A DNA stretch of 64,000 bases from Streptomyces sp. ISL-10 (lineage in GTDB: Bacteria; Actinomycetota; Actinomycetes; Streptomycetales; Streptomycetaceae): the NCBI RefSeq assembly GCF_018614575.1, contig NZ_JAGGOJ010000040.1, forward strand, positions 36,876 to 100,875, in the 5' to 3' direction. The first letter of the stretch is position 1; every line of letters starts with the position of its first letter. A program made the translations under genes and the position numbers. The notes below the pieces were generated by a model. It did no database searches. It had not been told where the DNA came from and saw only the letters and a program-made list of their open reading frames with translations. Positions 1 through 9,575 of the stretch are shown here, in pieces.

Positions 1-430
1 GGAGGTGCTGGGCGACGACGTGTGCGTCTGGGCCTCACCGCTCACCCCCCTGGCGGGGGCGGACTGCGGCATGTACGTCGTTCCGCCCCCGGACGCCGGG
101 GTGTGGGTGCGGTTCCTGGACGGAGACCCCAACAGGGCCGTGGTGATGGGGTTCTGGCGCGGCGGACCGGACGACGTACCGTCGGCGGCGAAGGCCACGC
201 CGCCGGGTATCCCGCAGATCGTCCTCGCCACACCGTCCAAGAACGCCCTCGTCATCAGTGACCTGCCCGGGCCGGCAGGCGGGATCAAGCTCCAACTGCA
301 CGGCGACAACGGCCCGTTCATCAAGGTCAACGAGGTGTCCATCGAGATCTCCTGCGGGCCGGGGCTCGCCAGCATCCAGCTCGTCGGGGCACAGGTCATC
401 GTCAACGGCGGTGCCCTGATGGTGCAGTGA
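1..430 (+). CDS. eCIS/phage baseplate spike protein, C-terminal part (5' truncated)
   Basis: The reading frame is open from the first bases, so the gene begins outside the window; about 142 residues remain. The start of the fragment reads like the OB-fold of gpV/VgrG/Afp8 spike proteins: a WASP-like segment, then G-MYVVPPPDAGVWVRF-GD, then a predicted beta-rich tail with hydrophobic alternation that would form the trimeric beta-helix needle. In contractile injection systems this protein sits on the baseplate axis and carries the PAAR tip. The next gene starts at or just after its stop, and five further baseplate genes follow in the same direction, which supports the role. The GTG at position 5 is probably an internal codon. 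Confidence 0.75.
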   Translation, partial: EVLGDDVCVWASPLTPLAGADCGMYVVPPPDAGVWVRFLDGDPNRAVVMGFWRGGPDDVPSAAKATPPGIPQIVLATPSKNALVISDLPGPAGGIKLQLHGDNGPFIKVNEVSIEISCGPGLASIQLVGAQVIVNGGALMVQ

Positions 431-438
431 GGTTCGGC

Positions 439-792
439 ATGCCAGGACTGTTGCTCCACTTCGGCGCCGTGATGATGTGCGCCCATCCGCCGGGACAGGT
501 GATGATTCCCGCGCCCTCCCAGCAGCGCGTCCTGGTCGGCGCGCAGCCCGTGGCCACGGTCGCGGACACGTTCCTCGTCGCCGGCTGCGGATTCCCGGCC
601 ATGTCCATGGGCGCACCCCCGTGCACCAGCGTCACCTGGCTCCACACCTCCAGCCGGGTGCTGGTCAACGGCCTGCCGGTGCTGCTCCAGCCGACGCCGC
701 CACCGGGCATCGCCCCGGCGATCGGCATCGGCACCCCGCCGCCGAACCCGCCGATGGTGTATGCCGTGCAGTTCCGGGTCCGGGGGATGTGA
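439..792 (+). CDS. PAAR-like spike-tip protein of the eCIS
   Basis: A 117-residue protein rich in Pro, Gly and Val with PAAR/DUF4280-like features: short beta strands, a GDxx-free PAAR-like core, and repeated V-x-G turns (VLVGAQPVATVADTF, SRVLVNGLPVLLQ). PAAR proteins cap the VgrG spike and sharpen the tip. I chose the ATG at 439 because GAGG lies six bases upstream; a GTG at 427 overlapping the previous stop (GTGA) would add four residues. Its place between the spike and the gp25 gene matches the Afp8/9/10 neighbourhood of known eCIS loci. The conserved His/Cys metal ligands of classical PAAR tips (Cys and His near residues 15-16) could be present, but I cannot confirm them without a model. 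Confidence 0.65.
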   Translation: MPGLLLHFGAVMMCAHPPGQVMIPAPSQQRVLVGAQPVATVADTFLVAGCGFPAMSMGAPPCTSVTWLHTSSRVLVNGLPVLLQPTPPPGIAPAIGIGTPPPNPPMVYAVQFRVRGM

Positions 793-1160
793 CCGGTGTG
801 AACATCGACTTCCCGTACCGCGTCGACGCGCGCGGCCGGACCGCGAAGACCAACCACGCAGGCCACGTACGCAACATGATCGAGCAGGTACTCTTCACCA
901 CCCCCGGCGAGCGGGTGAACCGGCCCGATTTCGGCTGTGGTCTGCTCGACCTCGTCTTCGCCGGCAACGGCCCGGAACTGGCCGCGACCGTGGAGATGAC
1001 CGCACAAGCCGCCCTGCAGCGCTGGCTCGGCGACCTGATCACCGTCCAGTCCCTGACCGTGACCGCGGAGGAGTCGAGCCTCTCGGTGCGGGTGAACTAC
1101 GCGCTGACGGCCACCGGCGAGAGCCACAGCAGCCTCTTCCGCGGCGGGACCACGCCATGA
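789..1160 (+). CDS. gp25-like baseplate wedge protein
   Basis: A 123-residue protein of the T4 gp25/lysozyme-like baseplate family (Afp9 type). It shows the typical opening IDFPYRVDARGRTA, followed by a helix HVRNMIEQVLFTTPGERVNRPDFGCGLLDLVF that contains the family's EQVLFTxPGERVxRPxFGxGL signature. In contractile machines gp25 joins the wedge to the first sheath ring and triggers sheath contraction. The start GTG at 789 overlaps the preceding stop (GTGA); a second GTG lies nine bases on. The gene ends in an ATGA overlap with the large baseplate J gene, so the genes are translationally coupled. Confidence 0.85.
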   Translation: MTGVNIDFPYRVDARGRTAKTNHAGHVRNMIEQVLFTTPGERVNRPDFGCGLLDLVFAGNGPELAATVEMTAQAALQRWLGDLITVQSLTVTAEESSLSVRVNYALTATGESHSSLFRGGTTP

Positions 1161-4027
1161 CCAGCCCCCCGGTACGCGACGACGAGCACCGCCGCGCCGC
1201 GGTGCGGGACGCCGGGCTGGCCGGTATCGAGACCGTGACGGTGGACCCCGAGCGGCGCACCCTCACCGTGTCCTTCTTCGGCACGCTTCCGCAACGGCTG
1301 GACCGTCACAGCTTCCTGATCGAAGGCGGACGGCGGATCAGTGGCATCCGGGTCCTGCGCGTCGGCCACCACACCGAGCCGGACTCGCGGCGCCGCTCCG
1401 CCGACCGGCTGGTCCTGACGCTCGACCGGCCGGGCGACGACTCCCTCTACCAGTTGCGCGCACTCGGCTGGGGCTTCGACCGCCGCTACGACCGGATGGA
1501 GTTCACGTTCCGGCCGGCGGGCCTCGTGCCCCCCGACCATGCCCCGGCCGTGGACGGGCACCTGCCGTCGCGGCACCCCGCACCGTCGATCGACTACCTG
1601 GCCAAGGACTACGCGAGCTTCCGCCGACTGCTCCTCGAGCGACTCGCGCTCACCATGCCGGAGTGGACCGAACGGCGCGCACCCGACCTCGGCGTCACCC
1701 TCGTCGAACTCCTCGCCCACATCGGTGACCGGCTGAGCTACCAGCAGGATGCCGTGGCCACCGAGGCGTACCTCGACACGGCCCGGCTGCGCACCTCCGT
1801 GCGACGCCACGCCCGGCTCGTCGACTACCCCATGCACGACGGCTGTGCCGCCCGCACCGTCGTGTGTGTCGAGACGAAGGCGAGGCGCAAGGTGCACCTC
1901 GACTCCCTCGCCTTCACCTCCTTCCCGGAGCACGGTGTCCTCCAGGCGAGCAGCCCGGAGATCTCCGTCGCGACGCTCAAGTCGAGCCCGCACCCCGTCT
2001 ACCGGCCGATGGAGCGGCGCAACGTCGTCCTGCACCCGGCGCACAACAGCATCTCCCTGTGGGCCTGGGGCGAGGACGAATACCACCTGCACACCGGCGC
2101 GACCCGGGCCACCCTGCTCGACCAGGCGTCCCCGGGACACGGCGGGGGCCGTGTGCTGAAGCTCGTCCCCGGCGACGTGCTCGTCTTCGAGGAGGTCCTG
2201 GGGCCCGGCTCGGGGCACGAGGCGGACCGCGACCCCACGCACCGGCAGGCCGTCCGGCTCACCGACGTCACCCGGGACGTCGACGTCCTGTCCGGCACCC
2301 AGGTGCTCGACGTCGCCTGGGCGGACGAGGACGCCCTGACCTTCCCCCTGTGCGTCAGGTCCCGCGACACGGCCCACGGCTGTCCCGTCGAGGTCGCCGT
2401 CGCCCGGGGGAACGCCGTACTGGTCGAGCACGGCATCGAGAACGTCTGGCTCCCCGAGGACACGGCCGAGGAGGTCCCCGTACCCGGCCCGGTGACCACG
2501 CGGACTCCCGGAGCTCCGCCCCTGCCGCGCCATGCGCAGGACCCCGGGCGCCCCCGGCCCTTCGTCGCGACGCTGGGCGGCACCCCCGTCACCCGGTCCG
2601 CGCCGCACCCCCGCCCGGCGGACGTCGCCGCGGCGCAGGCCCGGCAACTGCTCCGTATCGCCGACCGGGCACGGGACCGGCTGCTGGACCTCCAGCACGC
2701 CGCGGCGAACCCCTCCCCGGACGACCGGGCCTATTTCGGGCGCCTGTTCGGCACGCAGCTGCTGGACGGCCTGCTCGACGACGAGGGCCCCGGGCGTGCC
2801 CTCACCCCGCTGCTCGCCCGCTTCGACGAGTACCTGGAACCCGAACTGCGGCGCCTGGAGGCACTGGCCCGGCGCGCCCGGTCCGGCTACGTGCTCGACG
2901 GGGCGGAGACCGGCTGGGAGCTCACCCAGACCTGGGGCGAGGACGCCGCGCGGGCCGTCCACCCGGACAACCCCGCCCTGCACGGGCCCGTGTCCGCCGC
3001 CCTGAACCCCGACCCCCGCGAGGCACTGCCCCAGGTACGCATCGTCTGCTGCGAGGAGGACGACACCCACCCGGAGCACGCCTGGACGCCCCGCAGGGAT
3101 CTGCTGGCCAGCGGCCCCCGCGACCGCCATGTGGTGGGCGAGACCGACGACGACGGGGTGCTGCGGATCAGGTTCGGCGACGGCCGCGCGGGAGCGGCGC
3201 CGACCCCGGGGACGACGCTGTGCGCCACGTACCGCACCGGCAACGGCCGGGCGGGCAACCTCGGCAGTGAAGCCGTCAACCGGATCGTCTGCCGTGAGAC
3301 GGAGCTCAAGTGCGTCACCCGCGTACGCAATCCGGTGCCCGCGACCGGCGGCACCGATCCCGAATCCGTCGCCGAAGTACGGCTGGCAGCACCGCGCGAG
3401 CCGTTCCGCAAGCTGCTGCGCGCCGTCACGGCCGAGGACTACGCCACCCTCGCCGCTCGTCGGCCCGACATGCAACGGGCCGCCGCCGCCCTGCGCTGGA
3501 CGGGCAGCTGGTACGAGGCCGATGTGGCGCTGGACCCGATCGGGACGTACGACGTGCCCCACCGGCTGCTGGAGGACGTCCGGTCGAGCCTGTACCGCTT
3601 CCGCCGCATCGGCCACGACGTCGTGACCCGCCCCGCCCTCCAGGTGCCCCTCGACGTGGCCCTCGACGTCCTCGTCGAGGACGACCACATCGCCGGCCAC
3701 GTCCGCGAGGCGCTCCTGACCCGGCTCCGCCCCGGAGTACGACCCGATGGCGGCCGGGGCTTCTTCGACCCCGACGCCCTCACCTTCGGCACCCCCGTGC
3801 GCGCGAGCGAACTCGTCGCCGTCGCCGTGAGCGTCCCCGGGGTCCGGCACGCCGACGTCATCCGGCTGCGCCGGCTCCACTCCCCCAGCCACGGCGGACG
3901 CCCGGGCCCCGACGTACCTCCGTCCGGGGAGCTGCGGCTGGGGGCCCTGGAAATCGCCCGGCTGGACGCCGATGTGACACGCCCCGAGAACGGACGGCTG
4001 ACCCTCCGCCTGCGAGGAGGACGATGA
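1157..4027 (+). CDS. Large eCIS baseplate assembly protein (gp6/J-like, Afp11 type)
   Basis: A 956-residue protein of the putative baseplate assembly family (TIGR02243 / baseplate J). The N-terminal ~120 residues form a beta-rich DUF with ISGIRVLRVG. A helical wedge segment follows around residues 140-210 (APDLGVTLVELLAHIGDRLSYQQD), typical of this family. The C-terminal half carries the J-like core with the RIRFGDGRAGAAPTPGTTL motif near residue 675 and an NPVPATGGTDPESV stretch near residue 725. These proteins dimerise to build the wedge ring around the spike. ATG at 1157 overlaps the gp25 stop, and the next gene starts inside this stop codon. Length and order fit actinobacterial eCIS clusters; assignment as the Afp11 rather than Afp12 equivalent is from gene order. 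Confidence 0.85.
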   Translation: MTSPPVRDDEHRRAAVRDAGLAGIETVTVDPERRTLTVSFFGTLPQRLDRHSFLIEGGRRISGIRVLRVGHHTEPDSRRRSADRLVLTLDRPGDDSLYQLRALGWGFDRRYDRMEFTFRPAGLVPPDHAPAVDGHLPSRHPAPSIDYLAKDYASFRRLLLERLALTMPEWTERRAPDLGVTLVELLAHIGDRLSYQQDAVATEAYLDTARLRTSVRRHARLVDYPMHDGCAARTVVCVETKARRKVHLDSLAFTSFPEHGVLQASSPEISVATLKSSPHPVYRPMERRNVVLHPAHNSISLWAWGEDEYHLHTGATRATLLDQASPGHGGGRVLKLVPGDVLVFEEVLGPGSGHEADRDPTHRQAVRLTDVTRDVDVLSGTQVLDVAWADEDALTFPLCVRSRDTAHGCPVEVAVARGNAVLVEHGIENVWLPEDTAEEVPVPGPVTTRTPGAPPLPRHAQDPGRPRPFVATLGGTPVTRSAPHPRPADVAAAQARQLLRIADRARDRLLDLQHAAANPSPDDRAYFGRLFGTQLLDGLLDDEGPGRALTPLLARFDEYLEPELRRLEALARRARSGYVLDGAETGWELTQTWGEDAARAVHPDNPALHGPVSAALNPDPREALPQVRIVCCEEDDTHPEHAWTPRRDLLASGPRDRHVVGETDDDGVLRIRFGDGRAGAAPTPGTTLCATYRTGNGRAGNLGSEAVNRIVCRETELKCVTRVRNPVPATGGTDPESVAEVRLAAPREPFRKLLRAVTAEDYATLAARRPDMQRAAAALRWTGSWYEADVALDPIGTYDVPHRLLEDVRSSLYRFRRIGHDVVTRPALQVPLDVALDVLVEDDHIAGHVREALLTRLRPGVRPDGGRGFFDPDALTFGTPVRASELVAVAVSVPGVRHADVIRLRRLHSPSHGGRPGPDVPPSGELRLGALEIARLDADVTRPENGRLTLRLRGGR

Positions 4028-7000
4028 GCGACACCGCCTGCCGCTGCGGCTGCGGCACCGCCGCCCGGACCGCCGCCCCGGCACCGGTGCGGAACCGGCC
4101 CGCACTGCCCGCGCTGAACTACCGCGTGGGCACCTACGACCGGTTCCTGCACGCGATGCTGGCCCGGCTGTACGGCTCGGACGCCGGGGCGCTCGCGGAC
4201 CTGACCACCCGCGAGCCGGACGACCCGACGATCGCCCTGCTGGACGGCTGGGCCGTCGTCGCCGACGTACTGACCTTCTATCAGGAACGGATCGCCAACG
4301 AGGGATACCTGCGCACCGCCACCGAGCAGGAGTCCCTGATCCGGCTCGGGCGGCTCGTCGGTCACCGGCCGCGTCCCGCCCTCGCCGCCGCCACCCATCT
4401 CGCCTACACCCTCGACGCGGACGCGCGCGCCACCGTCCCGGCCGGCTCCCAGGTCAAGAGCGCGCCCCCGCCCGGCGGACTGCCCCAGACCTTCGAGACC
4501 GCGACGGACCTCGCCGCCCGCGCCGAATGGAACCGGCTCCCGGTCCGTAAGACCACTCCCCCGGCGATCACCGCCGACGTCGCCGCGCATGTGCGCTCGC
4601 TCCCCGTCGACGGCCTGCAGCCCGGTCTCCGGCCGGGCGACCGTCTGCTCTTCACGTTCGGCGACCCCCGCCTGAACCTGGTCCGGGTCGTGGACGGCAT
4701 CGAGCTGGACGCCAAGGAGGGGCGCACCACCGTGCTCCTGAAGGTCCCCGACCCGCGGCACCAACTCGACGAGGCGGTGCGGGCGCTCCAGGAGGACATG
4801 GAAGAGACCGCACGCGAGAGGCCGTCCGGCGGCCCGTTCGAGGACCTGCTGCGGCTGGTGCGCGACGTCCGCCGCAAGGCCGACGTCCTGCACGACCCGG
4901 ACGCGCTCGCGGCCTCCCTCGACAGCCGGATCCGCAAGGTCCGGGAGCGCATCGCCGGCGGCGAGGACGACACACCGGACACCGGCGCCCTGCTCGACAG
5001 GGCCGACGTCCGTCTCGCGGCCATTCGAGCCGCCGCCCGGCAGATCGACGCCAGGGCTTCCGACGCGGCCCCGGTCAGCCGGCCGCCCGGCGATTCGGGC
5101 AGGGAGGCGCTGCTGGCGGACCGGCAGAGTCCAGGCCGTTGGATCCTGCGCGCCCTCAATCCGCTGCTGCGTGCACTGGGGCGCCGCGCGTCACGGCCAC
5201 GCGGGGACGACCGCGGCTCGCCCGCGCCCGTGGGCGACATCCTCGGCCCCGGCTCCGACGCCCTGCCCCGCCTGGTGGCCGGCAACCGACCCGACCTCAC
5301 CGACTCGCTCTACCGCGCCCTCGGCACCGTCTCCCTGGCCGCCGCCGACCCGCCGGGCGTGCAGTGTTTCCGCGTGAAGGCCACACCGTTCGGAGCCACC
5401 ATCCCGGACGACGCACGCGTCACCAGCCTGCTCCGCGCCGCCGGTTCCCCCATGGCGGGGGAGAGCGGCGGTCTCGCGGACGACGTCCTCATGCTCGACG
5501 CGGTCTACGACGCAATTCTGCCCGGCAGCTGGATCGCCGTGCACCAGGCGGACGGTGGACGAGCCCGGATCATCCGGGTCACCGACGTCACTCAGCTCGC
5601 CGTCGCCGACGAACACCACGCGGTACGGGTCACCCGGCTGCGCCTCGCCGGACCGTGGGCCGAGGACCCCGGCGACCTCGCGGTCGTGCGCGCCACCACC
5701 GTGTGGGCCGCGGGCGAGAGGTTGCCGCTCGCCGCCCGACCCGACCTCTCCGACGTCGCCGGGGACCGGATCCAGCTCGACGGCACCTACGAGGGGCTGA
5801 CGCCCGGCCGTCTGCTGTTTGTCTCCGGGGAACGCACCGACATCCTCCCCGGCGACGGCACCGGCGCCGGGGGCACCGCCCAGATCCCCGGCACCGAACT
5901 CGTCAGGCTCGCGGGAGCGCACCACGGACTCGACGGCACGCCCTTCGACGACCGGGTGCGCACCACGCTCCAGCTGACCGCCCCCCTCGCCCGCCGCTAC
6001 CGCAGGGACTCCGTCGCCATCCACGGCAACGTCGTTCCCGCGACGGCCGGGGAGACCCGCACCGAGGTTCTCGGCAGCGGCGACGCCACCCAGGCCGGAC
6101 AGGTCTTCCCGCTGCGCCACGGACCGCTCACCTGGCTCCCGGCGGCCAACTCCGACGGCGGCAAGGAGGCCCTCACCGTCCGGGTCGCCGGTGTGACCTG
6201 GCGGCGTACCACCGATCTGGCCGTGGCCGATCCGGCCGCCCACGCCTACCGGCTGCGCGTCGGGGCCGATGGCATGGCGGCCGTCGAGTTCGGCGACGGC
6301 CGCAGCGGCTCCCGGCTCCCCACCGGCATGGAGAACGTCACCGCCCGGTACCGCATCGGCGGCGGCGCCGCGGGCAACGTGGCCGCCGGGCAGCTCAGCC
6401 AGGTGGTCACCAAGCCCCTCGGGGTCAGCGGCGTCACCAATCCGCTGCCCGCCACCGGAGGCGCCGACGCCGACGGCCCCGACGACACCCGGTGCGGGGT
6501 GCCATTGCGGCTCGCCGCGCTCGACCGTCTGGTGTCGGTCCACGACTACCAGGACTTCGCCCGGGCGTTCGCCGGCGTCGGCAAGGCCGAAGCGCGGCGC
6601 TGCATCGACGGCAGCCGCCAACTGGTGCATGTCACCGTCGCCGCCGCCGATGACGCCCCCCTCGAACCGGGCTCACTGCTGCTCACCTCGCTGCGGGCGG
6701 CTCTGAGCCGGTACGGGGATCCGGCCCTGCCGGTACGCGTCGAGGCGTGCGAACGGGTCCGGATCGTCCTGTCCCTCGGCGTCCGCACGGCGCCCGACCA
6801 CTCCCCGGACAAGGTCGAACGGCTGGTCCGGGAGGCCCTGCTGGCCCGGCTGGGCTTCCTCGCGGCAGACCTCGGCCGGCCCGTCTTCCTGAGCGCCGCC
6901 ATCGCCGTCGCGCAGGCGGTGCCGGGCGTCGAGTTCCTCGACGTCGACGCCTTCGGCGGCGTACCGGAGGGCTCCGACGCCGCCGACATCGTCCGCTTCG

Positions 7001-7269
7001 CCACCCACCCCACGGTCGAACCCTGCGTGATGGCCCTCCCCGCCGGATACCGCGAGGTCCGCCAGGCATCGGGCGGCGGGACCACGACCACTCCGGTGGA
7101 CGCCGCCTTCGACCCCATGCGCAGGTCGCAGGGGCCCAGGGGCGGCGCCCGGGGAGGGCCCCGTGGCACAACGGACGCCGCCGCCACCCGGCGCGTCCTG
7201 CGCCCCGCCCAACTGGCCCTTGTCGACCCGGCGTTGCCGGAGACCCTCGTACTGCGGAGGATTCCATGA
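4024..7269 (+). CDS. Second large eCIS baseplate assembly protein (Afp12-like position)
   Basis: A 1081-residue paralogous baseplate protein. It opens with a Cys-rich stretch (CRCGCG, residues 5-10), then the family helix DPTIALLDGWAVVADVLTFYQERIANEGYLRTA near residue 70. The middle, about residues 230-430, is a long helical and charged insert. The C-terminal core again has the EFGDGRSGSRLPTGMENVTARYRIGGG motif and an NPLPATGGADADGPDD stretch, matching the previous gene. Two consecutive TIGR02243-type genes are usual in Streptomyces-type eCIS loci, where they build the wedge and arms of the baseplate. The start ATG overlaps the previous stop (ATGA). Nothing looks truncated. Confidence 0.82.
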   Translation: MSDTACRCGCGTAARTAAPAPVRNRPALPALNYRVGTYDRFLHAMLARLYGSDAGALADLTTREPDDPTIALLDGWAVVADVLTFYQERIANEGYLRTATEQESLIRLGRLVGHRPRPALAAATHLAYTLDADARATVPAGSQVKSAPPPGGLPQTFETATDLAARAEWNRLPVRKTTPPAITADVAAHVRSLPVDGLQPGLRPGDRLLFTFGDPRLNLVRVVDGIELDAKEGRTTVLLKVPDPRHQLDEAVRALQEDMEETARERPSGGPFEDLLRLVRDVRRKADVLHDPDALAASLDSRIRKVRERIAGGEDDTPDTGALLDRADVRLAAIRAAARQIDARASDAAPVSRPPGDSGREALLADRQSPGRWILRALNPLLRALGRRASRPRGDDRGSPAPVGDILGPGSDALPRLVAGNRPDLTDSLYRALGTVSLAAADPPGVQCFRVKATPFGATIPDDARVTSLLRAAGSPMAGESGGLADDVLMLDAVYDAILPGSWIAVHQADGGRARIIRVTDVTQLAVADEHHAVRVTRLRLAGPWAEDPGDLAVVRATTVWAAGERLPLAARPDLSDVAGDRIQLDGTYEGLTPGRLLFVSGERTDILPGDGTGAGGTAQIPGTELVRLAGAHHGLDGTPFDDRVRTTLQLTAPLARRYRRDSVAIHGNVVPATAGETRTEVLGSGDATQAGQVFPLRHGPLTWLPAANSDGGKEALTVRVAGVTWRRTTDLAVADPAAHAYRLRVGADGMAAVEFGDGRSGSRLPTGMENVTARYRIGGGAAGNVAAGQLSQVVTKPLGVSGVTNPLPATGGADADGPDDTRCGVPLRLAALDRLVSVHDYQDFARAFAGVGKAEARRCIDGSRQLVHVTVAAADDAPLEPGSLLLTSLRAALSRYGDPALPVRVEACERVRIVLSLGVRTAPDHSPDKVERLVREALLARLGFLAADLGRPVFLSAAIAVAQAVPGVEFLDVDAFGGVPEGSDAADIVRFATHPTVEPCVMALPAGYREVRQASGGGTTTTPVDAAFDPMRRSQGPRGGARGGPRGTTDAAATRRVLRPAQLALVDPALPETLVLRRIP

Positions 7270-9488
7270 CGCCTGACGACCTGTACGCGCTGCTGCCCGC
7301 CGTCCACCGGAGACTCGACGCGGAGAACGGCCACCGCCTCTACGCGCTGCTGTCCGTGATCGCCGAACAGGCCCGCACGGTTCAGGAGGACATGGAGCAG
7401 CTCTACGACAATTGGTTCATCGAGACCTGCGAGGACTGGGTCGTGCCGTACATCGGCGACCTCGTCGGCCACCGCCTCCTGCCGGGAACCGCCGCCGCCC
7501 TGGCCGACGGCGCCGGCTCCCCGAACGGGGCGACGGCCGTCACCGTGCCCCGCCGCGACGTCGCCGACACCATCGCGCACCGCCGCCGCAAGGGCACGCT
7601 CGCCCTCCTGGAGGACCTCGCCGCGGGTGTCGCCGGCTGGCCCGCCCGCGCCGTGGAATACCGCCGCCTGCTCGCGGTCACCCAGCCGGTCCGCCGTTAC
7701 GGCGCCGATCCGCACGACGCGCGCCGGCGGCTGCTCCGCGGCGGCCTGGTCGACGTGCGGCACGTCGATGTCCTGGACCGCGTCGGCGGTCCCTTCGACG
7801 AGCTGGCCCGTACCGTCGAGGTCCCCCGCACCGGATCCGCCCGCCGCCCCGGCAGATACGGGATCCCCGGCGTGGGCCTGCACGTGTGGCGGCTGCGCAC
7901 CCACTCCGTGACGCAGGCTCCGGCGCTGTGCGTGGACCGGGCCCGGGCCCGGTACACCTTCAGCGTCCTGGGCAACGACACTCCGCTGTTCACCGCACCG
8001 GTGCCCGAACCGTCGCCCTGTCACGTCGCCGACGAGATGAACGTCCCGGCCCCCCTCAGGAGACGAGCCCTGGCGGAGAGGCTGTACGACTACTACGGCC
8101 CGTCCAAGAGCGTCTGCGTGTGGACCGGCGGGCAGGTGGTCGCACCGAACCGGATCGTGTCCGCGGACCTTTCCGGATGGCACTACCGGCCTCGGTCCGG
8201 ACAGGTGGCCCTGGACCCGGTCCTCGGCCGCATCGCGTTCCCGCCGGGCGAGGCCCCCGCGGGCGGACACGACATCCGCGTGACCTATCACCACGCCGTC
8301 CCCGGGGACCTGGGCGGCGGCGAGTACCCGCGGGCTGGCGCGGCCGCCGTCACAACCGCCCCGAACCGCTACAAGGTCGGGCCGGACCGGGAGTACGGGC
8401 GGATCAGTGACGCGATCGACCAGTGGCGCTCCGACAAGCGGTGGCACCCCGAGAAGGCGGAGGCAGTCGTCGAGATCACCGGGAACGACCTGTACCAGGA
8501 CCTCACGGAGATCCGCCTGGACCTGGGAGACCGCCTGACCATCCGTGCCGTGGACGGCGTACGGCCCGTGATCCGGCTGCCGCTCCCGTCCGGAGACCGC
8601 CCGCGTGCCCTGCAGATCACCGGCACCGACGCGGACGCCGGCACCGACGCCGCCTCCGGCACCGGCGAGGCCGCGGGCACCGACTCCGATATCCATGACG
8701 TCCACGACATCCACGTCGCCGCAGGCAGGAAACAACCGCCGCACCTGGTCCTCGACGGCCTCGTGATCACCGGCGGAAGCGTTCAGGTGCGCGGGAGCGT
8801 GGGACGGCTCACCATCCGGCACTGCACCTTCGTGCCCGGCTGGGAACTCGGCCCCCGGAGCGAGCCGCGGCACCCTGATGCAGCCGGCCTGGAGATCTTC
8901 GACAGTCCGGTCCGCGTCGACGTGGAGCACAGCGTCATCGGCACCGTCGGGATCGCCCGCGCCGACGAAGCCCCCGAACCCAATGTGGTCGCCCTCTCCG
9001 ACTCCGTGCTCGACGCCACCAGCCGCGACGCCGCCGCGCTCACCGGCTCCCACGGTGAACCCGCCCACGCCGTCCTCACGGCGCACCGCACCACCGTCAT
9101 CGGAGTCGTCCGCGCCCGCGCCGTGGACCTGCTGGAGGACTGCCTGCTGCACGGGGAAGCACAGATCACCCGGCGCGCCCAGGGCTCGGTACGGTTCTGC
9201 TGGCTGCCGACGGGCTCCCGCACCCCGCCCCGTTTCCACTGCGAACCCGAGCACTCCGGCGACGCCGAGCGCGTCGCCCTGCGGTTCGCCGGCACCCGGT
9301 ACGGCACGTCCGACTACGTCCGGCTCGCCGACGGGTGCGCCGAGGAGATCACCAGGGGCGCGCACGACGGGGCGGAGCCGGGCGCGTTGCACGACCTGTT
9401 CCAGCTCCTCCGGGAGGACAACCTCCGCGTCCGGCTGGCCGAGTTCACACCGGCCGGATGCGACGCCGGGCTGTTCTTCGCCACTTGA
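7266..9488 (+). CDS. eCIS tail protein with gpI-like N-terminus and beta-helix-like C-terminus
   Basis: A 740-residue protein whose first ~150 residues match the phage tail protein family related to P2 gpI (DDLYALLPAVHRRLDAENG, then a D-W-F-I-E-TCEDWVVPYIGDLVGHRLL motif). These bind the outer baseplate and anchor fibres. From about residue 370 on, the chain reads as a parallel beta-helix: repeated short hydrophobic rungs such as LVLDGLVITGGSVQVRGSVGRLTIRHC and AVLTAHRTTVIGVVRARAVDLLEDC. Such a fold is common in tail spikes that contact a surface or glycan. ATG overlaps the stop of the preceding gene. It may be the eCIS counterpart of a receptor-binding element, but the host target cannot be read from sequence. 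Confidence 0.72.
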   Translation: MTPDDLYALLPAVHRRLDAENGHRLYALLSVIAEQARTVQEDMEQLYDNWFIETCEDWVVPYIGDLVGHRLLPGTAAALADGAGSPNGATAVTVPRRDVADTIAHRRRKGTLALLEDLAAGVAGWPARAVEYRRLLAVTQPVRRYGADPHDARRRLLRGGLVDVRHVDVLDRVGGPFDELARTVEVPRTGSARRPGRYGIPGVGLHVWRLRTHSVTQAPALCVDRARARYTFSVLGNDTPLFTAPVPEPSPCHVADEMNVPAPLRRRALAERLYDYYGPSKSVCVWTGGQVVAPNRIVSADLSGWHYRPRSGQVALDPVLGRIAFPPGEAPAGGHDIRVTYHHAVPGDLGGGEYPRAGAAAVTTAPNRYKVGPDREYGRISDAIDQWRSDKRWHPEKAEAVVEITGNDLYQDLTEIRLDLGDRLTIRAVDGVRPVIRLPLPSGDRPRALQITGTDADAGTDAASGTGEAAGTDSDIHDVHDIHVAAGRKQPPHLVLDGLVITGGSVQVRGSVGRLTIRHCTFVPGWELGPRSEPRHPDAAGLEIFDSPVRVDVEHSVIGTVGIARADEAPEPNVVALSDSVLDATSRDAAALTGSHGEPAHAVLTAHRTTVIGVVRARAVDLLEDCLLHGEAQITRRAQGSVRFCWLPTGSRTPPRFHCEPEHSGDAERVALRFAGTRYGTSDYVRLADGCAEEITRGAHDGAEPGALHDLFQLLREDNLRVRLAEFTPAGCDAGLFFAT

Positions 9489-9575
9489 GCCCACCCGCGG
9501 GACCAGCGGCCGCGACGCCGCCGCCCCACCACCGACGACAGGCAAGTCCACCATCGCTTCAGTCAGGGAGCACCC

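Noticed and set aside
1097..4105. 1002-residue open frame opposite the large baseplate gene
   Set aside because: It is antisense to well-recognised baseplate sequence. High GC leaves long stop-free frames; composition is Gly/Arg/Val-rich with no motif.
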